This document shows positions 58,416 through 64,000 of a DNA stretch of 64,000 nt, in pieces. The notes beneath the pieces were generated by a model, which saw only the letters and a program-made list of their open reading frames with translations, had not been told where the DNA came from and did no database searches. Within the stretch, counting starts at the first letter, position 1. The number at the start of each line of letters is the position of its first letter. Source of the stretch: Aquimarina intermedia (GTDB lineage: Bacteria; Bacteroidota; Bacteroidia; Flavobacteriales; Flavobacteriaceae); contig NZ_VNHU01000002.1 of the NCBI RefSeq assembly GCF_008124785.1, positions 1 to 64,000 of the forward strand, read 5' to 3'. A program made the translations under genes and the position numbers.

Positions 58416-58489
58416 TGACCGCGGAGGGATTCAAACCCCCAACCCTCAGAGCCGAAATCTGATGCGCTATTCAGTTGCGCCACGCGGCC
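58416..58489 (-). tRNA. tRNA-Arg (anticodon TCG)
   Basis: A 74-nt cloverleaf. Acceptor arms GGCCGCG and CGCGGTC with A73, D-arm with GCGCAACTGAATAGCGC, anticodon stem TCAGA/TCTGA around loop TTTCGGC (anticodon TCG, reading CGA and, with modification, CGN), and T-loop GGTTTGAATCCC. CCA is not encoded. It is followed by a strong terminator and lies downstream of the yqeY-like gene on the same strand. Confidence 0.95.
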
Positions 58490-58503
58490 TAATATTTTGT
58501 TTT

Positions 58504-58956
58504 TTAAGATAATTTTGCTTTTACTATTGTTGAGATCGTTTTACCATCTGCTTTACCCGTTAGTTGTGCATTTGCCTGCCCCATTACTTTACCCATATCC
58601 TTCATACCTTCTGCACCGGTTTTTGCAATGATATCTTCAACAACCTTCTCTATTTCAGCTTCGCTCAACTGCTCAGGCAAAAATTGAGAAATCACTTCGG
58701 CTTGTGCCAGTTCTGGTTCAGCCAAATCATTTCTATGCTGCTCTGTAAAAATTGCTGCGCTGTCCTTACGTTGTTTTACTAATTTTTGAAGTAATTTTAA
58801 TTCTTCATCATCAGATAATGTTTCCTTGTTGGATCCACTTTCCGTTTTCGCTAATAAAATGGCTGATTTTATCGCACGTAATGACGTTAATGCGTTTGTA
58901 TCTTTGGCTTTCATTGCCTCTTTCATTGCTGTCATTACTTTTTGCTCTAAACTCAT
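58504..58956 (-). CDS. yqeY: GatB/YqeY domain protein
   Basis: 150 residues from MSLEQKVMTAMKEAMKAKD; the longer reading from 59046 runs back into the ftsZ terminator. The protein is the two-helix-bundle YqeY fold: TNALTSLRAIKSAILLAKTES, SDDEELKLLQKLVKQRKDSA, QFLPEQLSEAEIEKVVEDII and the GKVMGQANAQLTGKADGKTIS tail-binding domain. The family resembles the tRNA-binding part of GatB, but YqeY proteins do not carry the amidotransferase kinase domain. Its exact role is unknown; the tRNA-Arg gene follows 14 bases after it. Confidence 0.93.
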   Translation of the reverse strand: MSLEQKVMTAMKEAMKAKDTNALTSLRAIKSAILLAKTESGSNKETLSDDEELKLLQKLVKQRKDSAAIFTEQHRNDLAEPELAQAEVISQFLPEQLSEAEIEKVVEDIIAKTGAEGMKDMGKVMGQANAQLTGKADGKTISTIVKAKLS

Positions 58957-58996
58957 GATGATAATTACTTTTAAACTAATTACTATTGGAATGCGA

Positions 58997-59038
58997 AGAT
59001 AAAAAATAAACCGATATTCTAAAGGTAGAATATCGGTT
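58997..59038 (-). terminator. Rho-independent terminator after ftsZ
   Basis: A 12-bp perfect stem (59009-59020 with 59027-59038, six-base loop), followed on the minus strand by a T-rich run. It separates the division operon from yqeY. Confidence 0.85.
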
Positions 59039-59064
59039 ATCTGCATTTTTTTACAAATGCTGAA

Positions 59065-61065
59065 TTAGTCCACATTATCATGAAGAAACGAATTGTTTCT
59101 TCGTAGTTGTATCTCATCATTTTCATCAGTCCCCAGACTTGTGCGTGACAAGCCTGAAGCATCCGGTCGTGAGTCTACATCTATGCCAGCTCTTTTATAA
59201 GCCGGTTCCTTCTCGATCTCCTCTATATTGGAGCTATTTCTGAATTTATAATTAAATTCTTTCATTTTTGCACGTCGTTCTGCAGCACGCGCTCTTAAGG
59301 TTTCTGAAATTGGTTGATCGACGGGATCTACGTTTTCTGTACTGGTTTTCTCCTCCGGTTCTTGCGTAATAGTTTTCTTTTCGAACACTATCTCTTCATC
59401 TTCTTCAAGAACTTGAGCTGCTGGTTTAGCTTCGGACAAACGTTTCTCCTCTTCCATATAGTCTTCAAGACTATACTTGCGCACCTCATTATGCTGCATC
59501 TCTGGCGTAGGTACAACTTCTATCGGATCGTTGACTTCAACATTTAAAATATCATCTGTTAAATCAAAAACAATTGGTTTTTCATCCTCAACTTGTCTCT
59601 TAATCTCAGTATGGGGTGTTTCCATAGGCTCTTCAACCGATTTCTTATCTTGCTGTACAGGCATATCAAAAGCCAATGTAAATTGATCTTCCTTGCTTTG
59701 CTCTGCCTCTAATTCTTCTCTAGCATCTTTTGCATCATTCACTTCAATTTGATTGATAATATCTTGTGCATTGATAATTACAAAATCATCATCCTTAGAA
59801 AAAGGTCGTACCACCTCGTAATCCACATCAATATTTTTCAAGAATTCTGTAGTTGGTATATATTCAGACTTATTATTATTTTTCTTAGGCTCGTCTTCTT
59901 CGAGTAATGTATGCTTAATGATAGGATCTGGTTTCACTTCTTCCTTTTTGGGAAGCGGCGCATATATTGGCGTACTATTACTTGTTGATTTAGGAGTGAG
60001 ATTTTGTGTTAATGCGCGTTGCTCATCATCCAGGGTATGGATAATCTTTTTGGTTTCAGTATTGACAATTTCATCTTGTTGCTCTACATTAAAACCAGTC
60101 GCAATAACAGTTACTGAAATAGCGTCTTCTAATGATTCATCCTCTCCTACACCCATGATGATATTAGCTCCATGTCCTGCTTCTTGCTGAATATGATCAT
60201 TGATTTCTCCTATCTCATCAATAGTAATTTCTTCTTTACCAGAAACAATAAGTAACAATACGTTTTTAGCCCCAGTAATCTTGTTATCATTTAGTAAAGG
60301 TGAATCCAGCGCTTTCACAATAGCATCATGAGCACGTTTGGCACCAGAGGCATTAGCAGAGCCCATTATTGCCGTACCACTATTGCTTAGTACTGTTTTT
60401 GCATCACGTAAGTCAATATTTTGAGTATAATGATGCGTTATTACTTCGGCAATACCTCTAGAGGCCGTTGCCAAAACTTCGTCTGCCTTGGAGAATCCAG
60501 CTTTAAAACCTAGGTTCCCGTATACTTCTCTTAATTTATTATTATTAATTACTACAAGAGAATCTACTTGAGCTCGTAATTTTTCCACTCCTAATTGTGC
60601 CTGCTCGTTACGCATTCGGCCTTCAAACTGAAACGGAATCGTAACAATCCCAACAGTTAAAATATCCAACTCTCTTGCCATTTTGGCAATAATCGGAGCA
60701 GCTCCGGTACCGGTACCACCTCCCATTCCTGCAGTAATAAAAATCATCTTGGTATTGGTATCCAACATTCTTTTTATTTCTTCATAGCTCTCTACTGCAG
60801 CTTTTTCTCCTACTTCAGGATTTGCCCCTGCTCCTAACCCCTCGGTTAACGAAACACCTAATTGTATTTTATTAGGAATCGGACTGTTGTCTAATGCCTG
60901 GGAATCTGTGTTACAGATGACAAAATCTACTCCTTTAATTCCCTGCTGAAACATATGATTGATAGCATTGCTACCGCCTCCTCCAACACCAATCACTTTG
61001 ATCACATTAGATTGATTCTTAGGCAAATCAAACGAAATATTTTCAAATTCTTCATTACTACTCAT
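59065..61065 (-). CDS. ftsZ: Cell division protein FtsZ
   Basis: Tubulin-like GTPase that forms the Z ring. The GTPase and C-terminal domains (1-~330) carry VIGVGGGGSNAINHMF, NTDSQALDNSPIPNKI and the tubulin signature GGGTGTGAAP. A long, acidic, probably disordered linker (~340-600) follows, then the C-terminal peptide region DENDEIQLRRNNSFLHDNVD that binds FtsA. At 666 residues it is far longer than E. coli FtsZ (~383); extended linkers are usual in flavobacteria. It lies 77 bases after ftsA and is the last gene of the murC-ftsQ-ftsA-ftsZ cluster. Confidence 0.97.
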   Translation of the reverse strand: MSSNEEFENISFDLPKNQSNVIKVIGVGGGGSNAINHMFQQGIKGVDFVICNTDSQALDNSPIPNKIQLGVSLTEGLGAGANPEVGEKAAVESYEEIKRMLDTNTKMIFITAGMGGGTGTGAAPIIAKMARELDILTVGIVTIPFQFEGRMRNEQAQLGVEKLRAQVDSLVVINNNKLREVYGNLGFKAGFSKADEVLATASRGIAEVITHHYTQNIDLRDAKTVLSNSGTAIMGSANASGAKRAHDAIVKALDSPLLNDNKITGAKNVLLLIVSGKEEITIDEIGEINDHIQQEAGHGANIIMGVGEDESLEDAISVTVIATGFNVEQQDEIVNTETKKIIHTLDDEQRALTQNLTPKSTSNSTPIYAPLPKKEEVKPDPIIKHTLLEEDEPKKNNNKSEYIPTTEFLKNIDVDYEVVRPFSKDDDFVIINAQDIINQIEVNDAKDAREELEAEQSKEDQFTLAFDMPVQQDKKSVEEPMETPHTEIKRQVEDEKPIVFDLTDDILNVEVNDPIEVVPTPEMQHNEVRKYSLEDYMEEEKRLSEAKPAAQVLEEDEEIVFEKKTITQEPEEKTSTENVDPVDQPISETLRARAAERRAKMKEFNYKFRNSSNIEEIEKEPAYKRAGIDVDSRPDASGLSRTSLGTDENDEIQLRRNNSFLHDNVD

Positions 61066-61142
61066 AACTGCTAATTTTATGGTTCTCTTACTTTTCTTTT
61101 CCTTTTTCTTCTTTCTTTTTTTACCTTAAAAATTAAGGTTAT

Positions 61143-62498
61143 CTATTCCGCATTATCCAAAAACTCTTTGAATTTTTCGGTCCATTTTTCCAATATATTT
61201 CTACGTGGTTTAGAAATAGTTTCGGTAGCGACGGGTTCCTCATGATGTTCTGAATCCATCGTTGGTTCTGTCTCTGTCTGAACACTTTCCTGCGCCATTG
61301 CTTCTCTTGAATCTATAGCACGTTGCTTTTTGAGATGGGTCAAACTATCCATCACTAATCCTACTGCTGTAGCGTACATTGGACTTGTGGTCTCAGAATC
61401 GCTATCACCCGCCAAATGTTCGTTTGGATACCCGATTCGTGTATCCATACCAGTGATATATTCTACCAATTGTTTTAAATGCTTTAGCTGTGCTCCACCA
61501 CCGGTAAGGACGATCCCTGCAATTAATTTCTTTTTTGGGGATTCATGTCCATAATTTTTGATCTCCAAAAATACCTGCTCTACAATTTCAACGACGCGTG
61601 CATGGATAATTTTGGATAAATTCTTTAAGGTGATTTCCTTTGGCTCTCTACCTCGAAGTCCTGGAATCGAAACGATTTCATTCTCCTTGTTCTCACCGGG
61701 CCACGCGGATCCGAATTTGATTTTTAACAACTCGGCCTGTTTCTCAATAATTGAGCATCCTTCTTTAATATCTTCAGTAATTACATTACCTCCAAACGGA
61801 ATAACCGCTGTGTGGCGAATGATCCCATCCTTAAAAATGGCTAAATCTGTAGTTCCTCCACCTATATCAATAAGTGCGACTCCTGCTTCTTTCTCTTCCT
61901 GACTTAATACAGCATTTGCAGATGCCAAGGGCTCCAAGGTAACATCTGACAATTCTAACCCTGAACTTTTTACACAACGTCCGATGTTACGAATTGAGGT
62001 TACCTGACCAACCACTACGTGAAAATTCGCTTCCAAACGACCTCCGTACATACCCACCGGCTCTTTAATTTCGGCTTGACCATCAACTTTATATTCTTGG
62101 GGTAAAACATGTAAAATTTCTTCGCCCGGTAACATTACTAATTTATGCACTTGATTACAAAGTGTGTCTATATCATTTTCATCGATTACAGCATCAGCAT
62201 TAGGCCGTGTGATATAATCACTATGCTGCAGACTTCTGATGTGCTGCCCGGCTATACCAACCGTTACTTTTTCTATTTTGACTCCCGAAACACTTTCAGC
62301 TTCTTGAACTGCTTGTTGTATTGATTGAATAGTCTGAGTTATATTATTTACTACCCCGCGGTGCACACCTAAACTTTTAGATTTCCCTACACCTAATACC
62401 TCCATCTTACCGTACTCATTGTACCGTCCGGCCATAGCAACAATCTTAGTTGTTCCTATATCTAAACCTACCGCTATTTCCTTTTCTACCTCTTTCAT
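61143..62498 (-). CDS. ftsA: Cell division protein FtsA
   Basis: Actin-like membrane tether of FtsZ. 451 residues from MKEVEKEIAVGLDIGTTKI; a start at 62519 would add seven residues and overlap ftsQ by 16 bases. Phosphate-1 AVGLDIGTTKIVAM, the 1C domain inserted at ~85-165, phosphate-2 VALIDIGGGTTDLAIF and adenosine IVLTGGGAQLKHL are all seen. The C-terminus ends in a short amphipathic helix, NILEKWTEKFKEFLDNAE, expected to bind the membrane. Five bases separate it from ftsQ. Confidence 0.97.
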   Translation of the reverse strand: MKEVEKEIAVGLDIGTTKIVAMAGRYNEYGKMEVLGVGKSKSLGVHRGVVNNITQTIQSIQQAVQEAESVSGVKIEKVTVGIAGQHIRSLQHSDYITRPNADAVIDENDIDTLCNQVHKLVMLPGEEILHVLPQEYKVDGQAEIKEPVGMYGGRLEANFHVVVGQVTSIRNIGRCVKSSGLELSDVTLEPLASANAVLSQEEKEAGVALIDIGGGTTDLAIFKDGIIRHTAVIPFGGNVITEDIKEGCSIIEKQAELLKIKFGSAWPGENKENEIVSIPGLRGREPKEITLKNLSKIIHARVVEIVEQVFLEIKNYGHESPKKKLIAGIVLTGGGAQLKHLKQLVEYITGMDTRIGYPNEHLAGDSDSETTSPMYATAVGLVMDSLTHLKKQRAIDSREAMAQESVQTETEPTMDSEHHEEPVATETISKPRRNILEKWTEKFKEFLDNAE

Positions 62499-62503
62499 TG
62501 GTA

Positions 62504-63220
62504 TTATTTTTTTGTACACACAACTTGATTATCAAACTGAAGGCTTACTTTTTTGTAAGCATTTAAAGTTTTGTCCTTCAATGCTTTTTGATAGAAAGCT
62601 TTAAAATTATCAATTTTATTATCTAACAGTTCAATTTTTCCTAAAACGATGGTAAACGTGTATACCCGCAATCCCATTTCGTATGCTCCTTCTTGATTTT
62701 TAGTTACGCTTACTATATGCTTTTTTAAAAAATCGTCTTCCTGAATTTTAATCAGTAAAGGATAAATTTCTTTCACTTCTCTTTCAGACACGTTATAAAT
62801 CATAGGTACGTGTGCTGCATGGTTTTTGGATAATGGCATCATCTCTCCTGTAGCATCCACATAAAAAGGTGTTGTTGCGTTAATCCTAGCAATTGGGGTG
62901 CGTTGCTTTATTTTAACCTTAAGTTCTCCACTTACAGTTAGATACACATCTGAATTTTCTATCATACGGTGTGCATCCAATTCTTTTTCCACTATATTCA
63001 AAACTAAAGTTTCTTTACCCACGCTCGTCACTCCATCAGAATTTTGTATCAACAATTTATTAACCGTATTTTCATTGATGTATGGATTCTGTTCTTCGAT
63101 AAATTCTATACGTACTTTGTCAATAGTTCTTTCCTCATTTCGCTTCTTTGTAAAAGCAAATAAGACGATTATTAACGTCAACAATCCTACGTATTTCAAA
63201 TAGTGCATTATTCTCTTCAT
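62504..63220 (-). CDS. ftsQ: Cell division protein FtsQ/DivIB
   Basis: 238-residue single-pass protein. A transmembrane helix (~8-25, YLKYVGLLTLIIVLFAFTK) is followed by a POTRA-like region (residues ~33-105, with NVYLTVSGELKVKIKQRTPIAR-like positions) and the beta domain. Sequence conservation is low, as usual for FtsQ, and position between murC and ftsA is the main support. It recruits FtsB/FtsL to the divisome. Its ATG overlaps the murC stop (ATGA), implying translational coupling. Confidence 0.9.
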   Translation of the reverse strand: MKRIMHYLKYVGLLTLIIVLFAFTKKRNEERTIDKVRIEFIEEQNPYINENTVNKLLIQNSDGVTSVGKETLVLNIVEKELDAHRMIENSDVYLTVSGELKVKIKQRTPIARINATTPFYVDATGEMMPLSKNHAAHVPMIYNVSEREVKEIYPLLIKIQEDDFLKKHIVSVTKNQEGAYEMGLRVYTFTIVLGKIELLDNKIDNFKAFYQKALKDKTLNAYKKVSLQFDNQVVCTKK

Positions 63221-64000
63221 ACAAGCAGGGCTTTTCTAATTGATGCTACTTCAGCTCCTATATCTCCCGCCCCGATGGTAACAATGACATCGGCATCAGA
63301 TGCTGTTATCTCTGAAATTAACTCATGTTTTGCTATTACTTTTTTCTTTTCACCTGTCATCATACCTGCCAACCACTCTGATGTCACTCCGGGTATCGCA
63401 ACTTCTCGTGCGGGATAGATATCTAATAATAATATTTCATCAAACAAACTCAAACTATCAGCAAATGCCTGTGCAAAATCTCTTGTTCTGCTATACAGAT
63501 GGGGTTGAAAAACACCCAACACCTTTTTATCAGGATGCATCTCTCGTACCGCTTGATGCAATGCACTAATCTCTGTAGGATGATGGGCATAATCATCGAT
63601 AAGGATCTTATCTTCATTTTTAAGCTGATAGCTAAATCTACGCTGCACACCTTTAAATGTTGATAAAGCCTTTACCAATTTCTCGGTTGGGGAACCGTAT
63701 AATAGTGCTATGGCAAAGGCTGTAATCGCATTCAATAGGTTGTGATTGCCCGGTAGTGTAAGCTCAATATTTTCTATGTATTCTGAAGGTGTTTTAAGGT
63801 TAAAAATATAAGTTCCATTATCAATACGAATGTTTTGTGCACTATAATCAGATGCATCGTTTAAACCAAACGTCAATCCCTTCAAGGACACTCCGGAAGC
63901 TACTAAGAGATGCTCTTTGGTTCTATTAGCAAATTCTATAAAAGACTGTTCTAGCTGACTCGCTTCCTCGTATATATCGAGATGATCAGCATCCATTGAG
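63217..64000 (-). CDS. murC: UDP-N-acetylmuramate--L-alanine ligase, C-terminal part
   Basis: Adds L-Ala to UDP-MurNAc in peptidoglycan synthesis. Only the last ~260 residues lie in the window; the frame continues off the right edge, so the first visible Met (MDADHLDIYEEASQLEQ) is not the start. The central-domain MDADHLDIY stretch, the LPGNHNLLNAITAFAIAL ribose/uracil-side block and the C-terminal domain DDYAHHPTEISA and VLGVFQPHLYSRTRDF are characteristic. Ends by ATGA overlap with ftsQ. Missing: the N-terminal UDP-binding and ATP P-loop part. Confidence 0.96.
   Translation of the reverse strand, partial: SMDADHLDIYEEASQLEQSFIEFANRTKEHLLVASGVSLKGLTFGLNDASDYSAQNIRIDNGTYIFNLKTPSEYIENIELTLPGNHNLLNAITAFAIALLYGSPTEKLVKALSTFKGVQRRFSYQLKNEDKILIDDYAHHPTEISALHQAVREMHPDKKVLGVFQPHLYSRTRDFAQAFADSLSLFDEILLLDIYPAREVAIPGVTSEWLAGMMTGEKKKVIAKHELISEITASDADVIVTIGAGDIGAEVASIRKALLV

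Noticed and set aside
58957..59046. N-terminal extension of the yqeY-like protein
   Set aside because: The extension runs through the ftsZ terminator stem, and MSLEQKV is the normal family start.
1..64000. CRISPR array or defence system
   Set aside because: No regularly spaced repeats and no cas, restriction or toxin-antitoxin genes were found in the window.

Overview
The window is a chromosomal segment of a marine-type Flavobacteriaceae bacterium (phylum Bacteroidota). Evidence: an AT-rich sequence; repeated TAnnTTTG promoter -7 elements typical of the phylum; a short primary sigma factor without region 1.1; type IX secretion (T9SS) components (PorT, plug protein) and a T9SS C-terminal sorting domain; a SusC/SusD pair; a Na+-pumping NADH:quinone reductase; and an AccD without its zinc-ribbon cysteines. 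The genus cannot be named from the sequence alone.

Layout. 0.1-6.3 kb: complete nqrABCDEF operon on the minus strand. 6.4-32.7 kb: mostly intact housekeeping genes: T9SS plug protein, apaG, a DUF6695-like protein, an NRDE protein, proline catabolism (pruA), a GNAT, rsmG, a fatty-acid desaturase, an aminotransferase, trkH/trkA, menG-porT, an rRNA methyltransferase divergent from tamL, fbaA, accD, a lipoprotein, rpsO, pnp, primary sigma factor, rpe and a YpdA-like reductase. Many are separated by clear rho-independent terminators. 32.8-57.9 kb: accessory region dominated by a chitin/GlcNAc utilisation locus. The minus arm is sensor kinase, LytTR regulator, Na+ symporter, NagX-like acyltransferase and a giant chitinase with three GH18 domains. 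The divergent plus arm is SusC, SusD, a GlcNAc-6-P deacetylase/deaminase fusion, a GlcNAc kinase and a GH20 hexosaminidase. 58.4-64 kb: tRNA-Arg(TCG), a YqeY-like gene and the division cluster ftsZ-ftsA-ftsQ-murC (murC runs off the window).

Main observation. The conserved genes on either side look intact, but most genes between 32.8 and 57.9 kb carry a disabling lesion. There are eight in-frame premature stops (four TAG, three TAA, one TGA), one-base indels in poly-A runs of susD and the nagB-like gene, a one-base loss in a BI-1 gene, a lost start codon in the GlcNAc kinase and an 11-bp tandem duplication in an HTH-membrane gene. Reading frames continue with recognisable family sequence past every lesion, so decay looks recent. 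The best reading is relaxed selection on chitin catabolism and nearby accessory genes. Sequencing error is possible for the homopolymer indels but explains the nonsense substitutions and the duplication poorly.

How the genes would have worked together: the T9SS exports the multi-catalytic chitinase; SusCD imports chito-oligosaccharides; GH20 releases GlcNAc; the symporter takes it into the cytoplasm; NagK phosphorylates it; the PIG-L/LmbE-like domain deacetylates and the NagB domain deaminates it to fructose-6-phosphate. The kinase/LytTR pair would regulate both divergent arms.
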